Assembly (NCBI RefSeq): GCF_018129995.1 | Contig: NZ_JAFCKS010000006.1 | Span: forward strand, 248,001-312,000 | Direction: 5' to 3' | Origin: Bradyrhizobium sp. SZCCT0153 | Lineage (GTDB): Bacteria; Pseudomonadota; Alphaproteobacteria; Rhizobiales; Xanthobacteraceae | Length of the DNA stretch: 64,000 nt | Part shown: piece after piece, positions 9,577 to 18,675 of the stretch | How positions within the stretch are numbered: position 1 is the stretch's first letter | How the letters are laid out: each line of letters starts with the position of its first letter | Position numbers and translations under genes: made by a program | The notes under the pieces: generated by a model | What the model saw: the letters and a program-made list of their open reading frames with translations, nothing else | Databases searched by the model: none | What the model was told of the DNA's origin: nothing

Positions 9577-10680
9577 ATGATGTTGACGGCACTCGGTTTG
9601 ATGAGCGGCACCTCGCTGGACGGGGTGGACGTTGCGCTGATCGAAACCGATGGAAAGCAGGTGAAAGCCTTCGGACCATCCGGGTACCGGGCCTACAGCC
9701 CGGCCGAGCGCAACCTGCTGCGCCAGGCCCTGACCGAAGCCGTGCATCTGCTGCAACGTGACGCCCGGCCGGGGATTCTGGCCGAGGCCGAGCGTGCGGT
9801 GACGCTGGCGCACGCCGAGGCGGTGGCCGCCTTCGTCGCCCATCACCGCATGAGGCCTGAGGACATCGACATCGTCGGTTTCCACGGCCAGACCGTGCTG
9901 CACCGCCCCGAGAAGCGGCTGACGGTGCAGATCGGTGATGCGCCGGCGCTCGCCAGGGCGATCCATATCCCCGTGATGCATGATTTCCGCGCCGCCGATG
10001 TCGAGGCCGGCGGGCAGGGCGCGCCCCTCGTGCCGGTCTACCACCGGGCGCTCGTCCAGTCGCTGGAGCGCGAGGGGCCGATCGTCGTGGTCAATATCGG
10101 TGGCGTCTCCAACATCACCTATATCGACGGCAACGACACGTTGATCGCCTGCGACACCGGGCCCGGCAACGCGCTGCTCGACGATTTCATGTACCGCACC
10201 ATGAACCAGGCGTTCGACACGGAGGGAAAATTCGCAGCCCTCGGCAAGGTCGACGAGGCCTGGATCGCGCGGGCGCTGGAACTGCCGTTCTTCGCAAGCC
10301 CACCGCCGAAATCGCTCGACCGCAACGATTTTGCCGCGCTGAAGCTCGGCGATGTCCAGCCGGCCGACGGCGCCGCGACGCTGACCGCCTTTACCGCGGC
10401 GGCCATCGCCCGCATCATCCCCCTATTGCCGCGGCGGCCACGGAGCTGGATCGTCTGTGGCGGCGGGGCGCGCAACCTCACCATGCTGCGCATGCTGCGC
10501 GAGCGGGTGGGATCGGCCACCGTCGAGGCCGCCGAGGCGCTCGGCTGGGCCTCCGACGCCATCGAGGCGCAGGCCTTCGGCTTCCTCGCCGCGCGCGGCC
10601 TGAAGGGCCTGCCGCTCTCCTATCCGGCTACCACGGGCGTGCCGATGCCGATGACGGGCGGGGTGATCGTGCGGCCCTGA
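9577..10680 (+). CDS. anmK: Anhydro-N-acetylmuramic acid kinase
   Basis: 367 residues. AnmK phosphorylates and opens 1,6-anhydro-MurNAc to MurNAc-6-phosphate during peptidoglycan recycling in the cytoplasm. The N-terminal phosphate-binding motif GLMSGTSLDGVDVALIE (about 7-23), the DFRAADVEAGGQGAPLVP segment carrying the catalytic Asp, and the adenosine-site motif VCGGGARNLTMLRMLRE all match the family. Two consecutive ATGs occur at the start; either may be used. The spacer to tyrS contains the short dyad TGTGCC-N5-GGCACA (9520-9536). Confidence 0.95.
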   Translation: MMLTALGLMSGTSLDGVDVALIETDGKQVKAFGPSGYRAYSPAERNLLRQALTEAVHLLQRDARPGILAEAERAVTLAHAEAVAAFVAHHRMRPEDIDIVGFHGQTVLHRPEKRLTVQIGDAPALARAIHIPVMHDFRAADVEAGGQGAPLVPVYHRALVQSLEREGPIVVVNIGGVSNITYIDGNDTLIACDTGPGNALLDDFMYRTMNQAFDTEGKFAALGKVDEAWIARALELPFFASPPPKSLDRNDFAALKLGDVQPADGAATLTAFTAAAIARIIPLLPRRPRSWIVCGGGARNLTMLRMLRERVGSATVEAAEALGWASDAIEAQAFGFLAARGLKGLPLSYPATTGVPMPMTGGVIVRP

Positions 10681-10692
10681 CCTCACTGTCAG

Positions 10693-10755
10693 TTGATGCA
10701 GGTGCATGGATCTTGACGGTGCATGCAAGTGCATCTATAGTGCATGCAGTTGCAT
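10693..10755 (+). promoter_or_regulatory. Sigma-70-type promoter with three TGCATGCA-like repeats, upstream of gst
   Basis: TTGACG (10713-10718), a 17-bp spacer and TATAGT (10736-10741) form a near-consensus promoter about 34 bp before the glutathione transferase start codon. Three related 15-bp elements overlap it: TTGATGCAGGTGCAT (10693-10707), TGCATGCAAGTGCAT (10720-10734, entirely inside the spacer) and TGCATGCAGTTGCAT (10741-10755, over the expected start of transcription). The last two are 21 bp apart, two turns of the helix. A protein bound there would block RNA polymerase. The regulator is unknown. Confidence 0.7.
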
Positions 10756-10774
10756 TAAAGCGCCGGGATTGGCC

Positions 10775-11452
10775 ATGACCACTTCGCTCAAACTGATCAG
10801 CCACAAGCTTTGCCCTTACGTGCAACGCGCGGTCATCGCGCTCGAGGAGAAGGGCGTGCCGTTCGAGCGGGTCGACATCGATCTCGCCAACAAGCCCGAC
10901 TGGTTCCTGAAACTCTCGCCGCTCGGCAAGGTGCCGGTGCTGGTGGTGACGACCGACAAGGGTGAGGTCGCTCTGTTCGAAAGCAACGTGATCTGCGAGT
11001 ACATCGAGGAGACGCAAGGCGGCACAAGACTGCATCCGCTGGATGCGCTGAAGCGGGCCGAGCATCGTGCCTGGATGGAATTCGGCTCGGCGATCCTGGG
11101 CGATCTCTGGGGCCTGGAGACGACGACGGATCCGGCGACGTTCGAGAGCAAGCGTCAGGCGCTTGTCGCGAAATTCGCGCGTGTGGAAGCCGCGCTCGGC
11201 GCAGGGCCCTATTTCGCAGGCGAGGCGTTCAGCCTGGTCGACGCGGTGTTCGCGCCGATCTTTCGTTATTTCGATCTGTTCGACAAACTGACCGAGCACG
11301 GCATCTTCAGGGATCTGCCGAAGGTCCGCGCATGGCGCGTCGAGCTGGCGAAGCGTCCGAGCGTGCGCGCTGCGGCCGGCGCGGACTATCCACAATTGCT
11401 GCGCGCCTTCCTCGTGCGGCACGACGCGCATCTCCTCAAGCTTGCGGCTTGA
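10775..11452 (+). CDS. Glutathione S-transferase family protein
   Basis: 225 residues. An N-terminal thioredoxin-fold domain (LISHKLCPYVQRAVIALEEKG at about 6-26, with CPYVQ at the active-site turn and the cis-Pro segment GKVPVLVV) is followed by an all-helical C-terminal domain from about residue 90. Such enzymes add glutathione to electrophiles or act as thiol reductases; the substrate is unknown. A frame with an earlier start exists, but the ATG at 10775 is chosen because earlier codons would lie inside the promoter region. The repeat-bearing promoter suggests induced expression. The downstream neighbour is on the opposite strand. Confidence 0.92.
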   Translation: MTTSLKLISHKLCPYVQRAVIALEEKGVPFERVDIDLANKPDWFLKLSPLGKVPVLVVTTDKGEVALFESNVICEYIEETQGGTRLHPLDALKRAEHRAWMEFGSAILGDLWGLETTTDPATFESKRQALVAKFARVEAALGAGPYFAGEAFSLVDAVFAPIFRYFDLFDKLTEHGIFRDLPKVRAWRVELAKRPSVRAAAGADYPQLLRAFLVRHDAHLLKLAA

Positions 11453-11484
11453 GCGCAGGCGCGCCGTCATGGACCTAGCGGCGC

Positions 11485-11775
11485 TCAGGTGCAGCCGTCG
11501 GCAAGCAGCAGCTTACTCGTCGTCGTGGCGTGGCGCAGCTTGAACAGATCTTGAGCGTCGGGATCGTTCAGGAAAGCTTGCGCCTTCTCGCGTCCCGGGA
11601 ATTCGATGATGACGAGGCGCTCGGGCGCCCAATCGCCTTCGATCGTGGTCGGCTGCACGCCGCTAACGATGTACCGCCCGGAATGCCTGGCGATGAAGGC
11701 GGGAATTTCAGCGATGTATGGCTTGAAGCCGGCGAAATCGTTCACCGACAGGTCGAGCACCAGATAGGCCTTCAT
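11485..11775 (-). CDS. DUF1330 family protein
   Basis: 96 residues with the ferredoxin-like alpha/beta layout of DUF1330: MKAYLVLDLSVNDFAGFKPY at the start and the conserved core RLVIIEFPGREKAQAFLNDPD. Proteins of this dimeric alpha-beta barrel type are cytoplasmic and their reactions are mostly unknown. The start is the ATG at 11775; an open frame continues upstream, but that part overlaps the alpha/beta hydrolase gene and has no homology-like pattern. It lies 62 bp downstream of the hydrolase gene on the same strand and may be co-transcribed. Confidence 0.82.
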   Translation of the reverse strand: MKAYLVLDLSVNDFAGFKPYIAEIPAFIARHSGRYIVSGVQPTTIEGDWAPERLVIIEFPGREKAQAFLNDPDAQDLFKLRHATTTSKLLLADGCT

Positions 11776-11837
11776 GGCTTGATCCCCGTCATTGACGGTT
11801 CGCAGCCATGCCACGAACCCGTCAACGCGGGAAGGTC

Positions 11838-12485
11838 TCAGCGCACGTTGGCGAGGCGCATGTCGAGATAGGCGGTGATGGTTTCCATCAGCGGCTCGAG
11901 CTTGGCGTCGAAGAAATGGTTGGCGCCGGGGATGACCTGCTGGTCGATCACGATGCCCTTCTGCGTCTTCAGCTTCTCGACCAGCGTGTTGACGTCCTTG
12001 GGTGGCACCACCGCGTCCTTCTCGCCATGCACGATCAGGCCCGAGGAGGGGCAGGGCGCGAGGAACGAGAAGTCGTAGAGGTTGGCCGGCGGCGCGATCG
12101 AGATGAAGCCTTCGACCTCGGGACGGCGCATCAGCAGCTGCATTCCGATCCATGCGCCGAAGGAGAAGCCGGCGACCCAGCAGGCGCGCGCTTCGGGATT
12201 GATGGTCTGCGCCCAGTCGAGCGCGGCGGCCGCGTCCGACAGCTCGCCGGTGCCGTGGTCGAACGAGCCCTGGCTGCGGCCGACGCCGCGGAAATTGAAA
12301 CGCAGCACCGAGAAGCCGCGATGCGCAAAGGCGTAGTAGCACTGGTAGATGATCTGATGATTCATCGTGCCGTGGAACTGCGGATGCGGATGCAGGACCA
12401 TCGCGATCGGCGCGTTCTTCTGCTTGGCCGGGTGATAGCGGCCTTCGAGACGGCCGGCGGGGCCAGTGAAAATAACTTCAGGCAT
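11838..12485 (-). CDS. Alpha/beta hydrolase of the type often found beside suf genes
   Basis: 215 residues or so. The alpha/beta-hydrolase core shows the nucleophile elbow GFSFGAW, the acid loop HGEKDAVVPP and the catalytic histidine in PGANHFF; the N-terminal VLHPHPQFHGTMNHQIIY carries the oxyanion-hole region. The substrate is unknown. From memory, close relatives commonly lie beside iscR and the NifS-like desulfurase in Rhizobiales suf clusters. Here the gene is on the opposite strand and separated from the desulfurase by the LytTR/acyltransferase pair. The ATG at 12485 is preferred over one 15 codons upstream because the family starts with MPEVIFTGPAGRLEG. Confidence 0.88.
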   Translation of the reverse strand: MPEVIFTGPAGRLEGRYHPAKQKNAPIAMVLHPHPQFHGTMNHQIIYQCYYAFAHRGFSVLRFNFRGVGRSQGSFDHGTGELSDAAAALDWAQTINPEARACWVAGFSFGAWIGMQLLMRRPEVEGFISIAPPANLYDFSFLAPCPSSGLIVHGEKDAVVPPKDVNTLVEKLKTQKGIVIDQQVIPGANHFFDAKLEPLMETITAYLDMRLANVR

Positions 12486-12862
12486 GATGATCTCTTGATT
12501 GATCCCTTGAAGACGCTCTTCAACAATCAACCGATTGTGCGGACTTCACCGGCTGCTGCGCCGATCAAGCCGCGAATGGAAGGGTGGGCCGGCGCCCTCG
12601 GATGATGCGCGAGCGGCGCGCGGTGAACTGACGCGGGCGTTCTAACATGAGGCGAGGGTCAAAAAGCAAGCATCTTGAACATACGGCAATGACCTCAAGA
12701 GGTTAGGTGGTCATCGCGGCATCATGGTCGCGGCCTGCTGCGGTTTTTCCGTCGCAGTCGGCCGCTGACGTGGGGGCGACCGGGCTTGCAAAATCCAAAT
12801 GTGGCTCGCCAACTTATTGAAAACACGCCGATTTATCGGTGCTTGCTCGATTCTATCGGCAA
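12486..12862. other. Intergenic stretch, no gene seen
   Basis: About 380 bp between two leftward genes. I see no convincing coding frame. It contains the near-direct repeats GATTTATCGG and GATTCTATCGG (around 12832-12858) near the end of the LytTR gene, and should hold the promoter of the alpha/beta hydrolase. No canonical terminator is visible. Confidence 0.5.
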
Positions 12863-13810
12863 TCACGCGGGCGTCGCGGGATGATCCAGCGAGCCGATCG
12901 AGAATCGGTAGCGCCGGCTCCCTTGCAGCGTCTGCCCGGTGTCGAACGTGAGTTCGAAATCGCCGGACGGCTTGAGGTCCACCCCGGCCACCCGATCCAG
13001 ATTGGCGAGCTTCGTGCGGTGAATCCGAACGATGCGGAAACGCGCCAGCTCGGCTTCGGCCGCCGCCAGCGTCCCCCGGATCAGGTGCTGGGTGCCGTCG
13101 GCAAGACTGTATTCGATGTAGTTGCCGGCGGAGGCGATCCAAAGGATCTCGCGCGGCGCAACGCGAACCCGGCTTGTACCATCGCGCAGCCAGATCAGCT
13201 CGGGAAGCGGCTGTTGCGGGGTGGAGAGGCGCGCGCCGGCCGCCGCAGCCTGCCTCAACTCGCGGCGGCTATCGAACAACCAGATCACGCCCGCAATCAG
13301 GACGGAGGTCAGGACGTCCTTGCGGAATTCGTAGAGCAGTGTCGCGACGGACAAGTTGAAATCGTAGGAACTGCCGGCAAGCCACAGCACGAATTTTCGG
13401 ATCCCCACCATCCCGGCGACATGAAGGACTGAGAACCCGACCAGCGCCATCGCGCCAATGCCGGCCTGGCCGACGAGGCCAGCCGTATGCCGCATCCGCC
13501 GGACTGCCGCCATCAAAAGCGGAACCAGGAGCAGGATGACGACGATGCTCGACAACTCCCAGAATAGACGACGGCCGACATCGTAGCTGCCGTTACGCCA
13601 GGCAGAATCCTGCGCGCCCGACAGCGCGTTCACGATTCCCGTGGCCATCGAGATGGCTGCGATCGCGCCAAACATCGCCCAGTCGCCGCCGCTGATCCCG
13701 AGAATTCCGCCACTCGTCCCGACCGGCTGCATCTCGTCCCGGGCGGTCCGATCTTGATCCCGCGGCGGCTCGACATGGTCCCGTTCGCGGGCATTTTCGG
13801 CGTCAGCCAT
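12863..13810 (-). CDS. Membrane-anchored LytTR-type DNA-binding regulator
   Basis: 315 residues. A charged cytoplasmic start is followed by four predicted membrane helices (about 43-63, 87-104, 117-137, 164-180) and a LytTR DNA-binding domain at about 204-305. The LytTR core is recognisable in ILWIASAGNYIEYSLADGTQ and RIHRTKLANLDRV plus the final GRRYR-like SRRYR. There is no receiver domain, so the signal is probably sensed in or through the membrane. It is divergent from the acyltransferase gene with only 44 bp between the start codons, which makes that gene the likely target and autoregulation plausible. Confidence 0.9.
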   Translation of the reverse strand: MADAENARERDHVEPPRDQDRTARDEMQPVGTSGGILGISGGDWAMFGAIAAISMATGIVNALSGAQDSAWRNGSYDVGRRLFWELSSIVVILLLVPLLMAAVRRMRHTAGLVGQAGIGAMALVGFSVLHVAGMVGIRKFVLWLAGSSYDFNLSVATLLYEFRKDVLTSVLIAGVIWLFDSRRELRQAAAAGARLSTPQQPLPELIWLRDGTSRVRVAPREILWIASAGNYIEYSLADGTQHLIRGTLAAAEAELARFRIVRIHRTKLANLDRVAGVDLKPSGDFELTFDTGQTLQGSRRYRFSIGSLDHPATPA

Positions 13811-13854
13811 GACCTGAGAACCGTGCTTGGGGTCCCTTGAAGGAGCAGACCATC

Positions 13855-15051
13855 ATGTCAAAACCAGAGATATTTCCGACGCCGGAACGGCGCATCGACC
13901 TCGACTGGGTGCGGATTGGCGCCTTCGGTCTTTTGATCTTCTACCATGTCGGCATGCTCTACGTGTCCTGGGGGTTCCACATCAAGAGCGAGCACAGGCT
14001 GACCTGGCTCGAGCCGTTGATGCTGGTGCTCAACCCCTGGCGGCTGTCGTTGCTGTTCCTGGTGTCGGGCGTGGCCACCCGGTTCATGCTCGACAAGTTC
14101 ACGCTGCCGGCGTTCGCCGGCGCGCGGACGGCAAGGCTGCTTGTGCCCTTGATATTCGGCATGCTCGTGATCGTGCCCCCTCAATCCTACGACCAGATCC
14201 GCGAGAGCCTTGGTTATCCGGCGGGCTTTCTGGATTTCTACGTCCGGCACTATCTCGCGTTCGGTTCGGAGTTTTGCCCGCAGCCCTGCATCGTGCTGCC
14301 GACCTGGAATCATCTTTGGTTCGTGGTCTATCTGTGGGTCTACACGATGGCGCTGGCCGTCGTGCTCTGGCTCTGGCCGGCCGCTGCCGACCGGTTGGGA
14401 TCGAAGCTTGCGACGGCCCTTGCAGGTCCTGGAATTCTGGTCCTGCCCTGCGTCCTGTTCGTCAGCTGGCGCGTTTTTCTGTTCCCGGCTTTTCCGTCGA
14501 CCCACGCGCTGTTCGGCGACTGGTACAACCATGCGGACTACGCGACGGCCTTTCTGATCGGACTTCTGCTGGCGAAGCAGCCGCGCGTCTGGAGCGAGTT
14601 GGAGCGTCAACGCTGGTTGGCCTTCGCGGCTGCGATCGGCTTGTTTGCGACTTTCATGCTGTTTCGCGGCGGCTTCGGCGTCGCGTCCTGGCTGCCGCCG
14701 AAGTGGAGCGTCAGCGCTGCCTATGGTTGCTATCAATGGCTCGCCATGGCCGCGGTCCTCGGGCACGCCAGGCGCTGGCTCACGGCCGATGGACCGTTGC
14801 GGCGCTACCTTACGGAAGCGATTTTCCCCTACTACATCGTGCATCAGACCACGATCATCATGATTGCGCACGCGCTGCGGGATCGCGGCCTTCCCGCGGG
14901 GGTCGAGGCCTCCATCGTGATCGGCGGCACCGTGCTCACCTGCGCGGCGACCTATGAAATTGTCCGGCGGATCAACCTGCTGCGGCCGTTGTTCGGGTTG
15001 CGTATGGCCCGCGGTGGAACGGCGCGAGCGGCCCGGCAGCAGCCGGCCTGA
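13855..15051 (+). CDS. Acyltransferase 3 (OpgC-like) integral membrane protein
   Basis: 398 residues with about ten hydrophobic helices. The start RRIDLDWVRIGAFGLLIFYHVGMLY carries the conserved Arg and His of the acyltransferase-3 family. NHLWFVVYLWVYTMALAVVL and FPYYIVHQTTIIMIA are further family landmarks. These enzymes move acyl groups (acetyl, succinyl) onto envelope glycans or other periplasmic acceptors. The start is the ATG at 13855, with AGGAG 9 nt upstream; an in-frame TTG 18 nt earlier is less likely. It forms a divergent pair with the LytTR regulator. Confidence 0.9.
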   Translation: MSKPEIFPTPERRIDLDWVRIGAFGLLIFYHVGMLYVSWGFHIKSEHRLTWLEPLMLVLNPWRLSLLFLVSGVATRFMLDKFTLPAFAGARTARLLVPLIFGMLVIVPPQSYDQIRESLGYPAGFLDFYVRHYLAFGSEFCPQPCIVLPTWNHLWFVVYLWVYTMALAVVLWLWPAAADRLGSKLATALAGPGILVLPCVLFVSWRVFLFPAFPSTHALFGDWYNHADYATAFLIGLLLAKQPRVWSELERQRWLAFAAAIGLFATFMLFRGGFGVASWLPPKWSVSAAYGCYQWLAMAAVLGHARRWLTADGPLRRYLTEAIFPYYIVHQTTIIMIAHALRDRGLPAGVEASIVIGGTVLTCAATYEIVRRINLLRPLFGLRMARGGTARAARQQPA

Positions 15052-15099
15052 TGCCGCCGGTGGCGACTTGTCTCGCCGCAAAAGCTGCTAAGAGAGCCT

Positions 15100-16239
15100 A
15101 TGCCGAGCCGCGTCTACCTCGACTGGAATGCGACCACGCCGCTCCGCGCGCAGGCGCGGGATGCGATGCTCGCCGCCTGGGAACTGGTCGGCAATCCGTC
15201 CTCGGTCCATGCCGAGGGGCGGGAGGCGCGGCGGCTCGTCGAGGGGGCCCGGTCGACGCTTGCCGAAGCGGTCGGGGCGCTGCCGCGGAACGTCGTCTTC
15301 ACCTCCGCGGGAACCGAGGCCAACACGCTGGCGCTGTCGCCCGGCCTGCGGGGCCCGTCCGGCAAGCCTGTCGAACGGCTCCTGGTTTCGGCCGTCGAGC
15401 ATGCCTCGGTGCTGGCCGGCGGCCGGTTTCCGGCGGACAGGATAGGTTTGATCCCGGTGACGCGCTCCGGTGTGATCGATCTCGCCCAGCTGAAGGCAAT
15501 GCTTGGCGATGGCCCACCGGCGCTGGTCTCCATCATGGCCGCCAATAACGAGACGGGCGCGCTGCAGCCGGTCGCGGAAGCCGCCCGCATGGTTCACGAG
15601 GCCGGCGGCCTCCTGCATGTCGATGCGATCCAGTCGCTTGGAAAAATCCAGTTCGATATCAAGTCGGTGCGCGCTGACCTTGCGACCTTTTCCGCACACA
15701 AGATCGGCGGCCCCAAGGGCGTCGGCGCGCTGGTCGTCGCGGACGGGATTGCCGGATTGGAACCGGTGCTGCGGGGCGGGGGGCAGGAGCTGAACCGGCG
15801 CGCGGGAACCGAGAACGTCGCCGGCATCGCCGGCTTCGGCGCGGCGATCAAGGCGGCGCTTCAGGCTCTGCCGGAGGATGCGGAGCGGATGGCAACCCTC
15901 AGGCATCATTTGGAAAATGGCATTCGCGCCATTGCCGGCGCGACGATCTTCGCGGACGACGTGAAGCGGTTGCCAAATACCGTCTTGTTCACCGCGCCCG
16001 GCCTGAAGGCTGAGACCGCGGTGATTGGCTTCGACCTCGAAGGCGTGGCCGTGTCCTCAGGCTCGGCCTGTTCCTCCGGCAAGGTGCAGCCCTCTCACGT
16101 CCTGTCCGCGATGGGGTATGATGCCACCGTTGCCCAGGGAGCGGTGCGCCTCAGTCTGGGCTGGTCCACGGAGCCGCATGACATCAATAGGGCGTTAGAG
16201 GCTTGGCGAAAGCTCGGTAATACCCTACTTAGAGTCTAA
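15100..16239 (+). CDS. Cysteine desulfurase, NifS/IscS-like, first gene of the suf operon
   Basis: 379 residues. A PLP enzyme that takes sulfur from cysteine for Fe-S cluster building. The PLP lysine is K201 (FSAHKIGGPKG) and the catalytic persulfide cysteine is C322 in SSGSACSSGKV; the extended loop around that cysteine is typical of group I (NifS/IscS) rather than SufS. HVDAIQSLGK and RGGGQELNRRAGTEN are conserved cofactor regions. It begins 48 bp after the acyltransferase gene and ends 113 bp before sufB. A second, SufS-type desulfurase lies in the same operon. Confidence 0.95.
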   Translation: MPSRVYLDWNATTPLRAQARDAMLAAWELVGNPSSVHAEGREARRLVEGARSTLAEAVGALPRNVVFTSAGTEANTLALSPGLRGPSGKPVERLLVSAVEHASVLAGGRFPADRIGLIPVTRSGVIDLAQLKAMLGDGPPALVSIMAANNETGALQPVAEAARMVHEAGGLLHVDAIQSLGKIQFDIKSVRADLATFSAHKIGGPKGVGALVVADGIAGLEPVLRGGGQELNRRAGTENVAGIAGFGAAIKAALQALPEDAERMATLRHHLENGIRAIAGATIFADDVKRLPNTVLFTAPGLKAETAVIGFDLEGVAVSSGSACSSGKVQPSHVLSAMGYDATVAQGAVRLSLGWSTEPHDINRALEAWRKLGNTLLRV

Positions 16240-16248
16240 GCGATGAAA

Positions 16249-16311
16249 CACGGGTTGAACGGTTCTAAGCCCGTGCTTTCCGCCAAAAAACATCGTAATA
16301 CTCGACCGAGT
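16249..16311. promoter_or_regulatory. Candidate control region before sufB
   Basis: The 113-bp gap before sufB contains CACGGG...CCCGTG (16249-16275, 15-nt loop) and the perfect dyad ACTCG-AC-CGAGT (16300-16311) within TAATACTCGACCGAGTTTGA. Iron and Fe-S regulators such as IscR and RirA control suf genes in related bacteria, so this dyad is a reasonable candidate site, but it does not match a consensus I can state with confidence. Confidence 0.35.
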
Positions 16312-16352
16312 TTGATCCACCGCGGTCCTTGAAACCGCGAGCGGAGGATAGA

Positions 16353-17849
<1,497 letters not shown>

Positions 17850-17911
17850 TTGCCGACCCTCGCGGTGCGCTTGGACGCACCATGCATCAATTGAATAAAC
17901 TGGATACCAAG

Positions 17912-18664
17912 ATGGCTTTGCTTGAAGTGAAAGACCTGAAGGTTCGTGTCGAGGAACGTGAGATCCTCCACGGGCTGACGTTGACCGTGAACGAGGGCGA
18001 GATCCACGCCATCATGGGGCCGAACGGCTCCGGCAAGTCGACGCTCTCCCACGTCATCGCCGGCAAGCCCGGCTATGAGGTCACCGACGGCCAGATCCTG
18101 TTCAAGGGCGAAGACCTGCTCGAGATGGCCCCCGAGGAGCGTGCCGCCAAGGGCGTCTTCCTGGCGTTCCAGTATCCGGTCGAGATTCCCGGCGTCGCCA
18201 CCATGACCTTCCTGCGCACCGCGCTGAACGCGCAGCGCAAGGCGCGCGGCGAAAGCGAATATTCGACGCCGGACTTCCTCAAGAAGGTCCGCGAGGTCTC
18301 GAAGTCGCTGAACATCCCGCAGGACATGCTCAAGCGCGGCGTCAATGTCGGCTTCTCCGGCGGCGAGAAGAAGCGCAACGAGGTGCTGCAGATGGCGCTG
18401 TTCGAACCGAGCCTGTGCATCCTCGACGAGATGGATTCCGGCCTCGACATCGACGCGCTGCGCATCGCAGCCGACGGCGTCAACGCGCTGCACTCGCCCA
18501 AGCGTGCGATGGTCGTCATCACCCACTATCAGCGGCTGCTCAACTACATCGTGCCCGATATCGTGCACGTGATGTCGAAGGGCCGTGTCGTGAAGAGCGG
18601 CGGCAAGGAACTGGCGCTAGAGCTGGAGGCGTCCGGCTACGCCCAGTTCGAGGACGCTGCGTAA
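17912..18664 (+). CDS. sufC: Fe-S assembly ATPase SufC
   Basis: 250 residues, an ABC-type ATPase without membrane partners that drives shape change in the SufBCD complex. Walker A GPNGSGKST, the ABC signature FSGGEKKRNE and Walker B CILDEMDSGLD are intact. The start MALLEVKDLKVRVEEREI is the typical family N-terminus. An in-frame ATG at 17882 would add ten residues (MHQLNKLDTK) and cannot be excluded. The gene ends 11 bp before sufD. Confidence 0.96.
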   Translation: MALLEVKDLKVRVEEREILHGLTLTVNEGEIHAIMGPNGSGKSTLSHVIAGKPGYEVTDGQILFKGEDLLEMAPEERAAKGVFLAFQYPVEIPGVATMTFLRTALNAQRKARGESEYSTPDFLKKVREVSKSLNIPQDMLKRGVNVGFSGGEKKRNEVLQMALFEPSLCILDEMDSGLDIDALRIAADGVNALHSPKRAMVVITHYQRLLNYIVPDIVHVMSKGRVVKSGGKELALELEASGYAQFEDAA

Positions 18665-18675
18665 GGAATTTTGCG

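Noticed and set aside
10628..11470. Leftward frame of 280 codons over the glutathione transferase
   Set aside because: Antisense shadow without a ribosome site or domain pattern.
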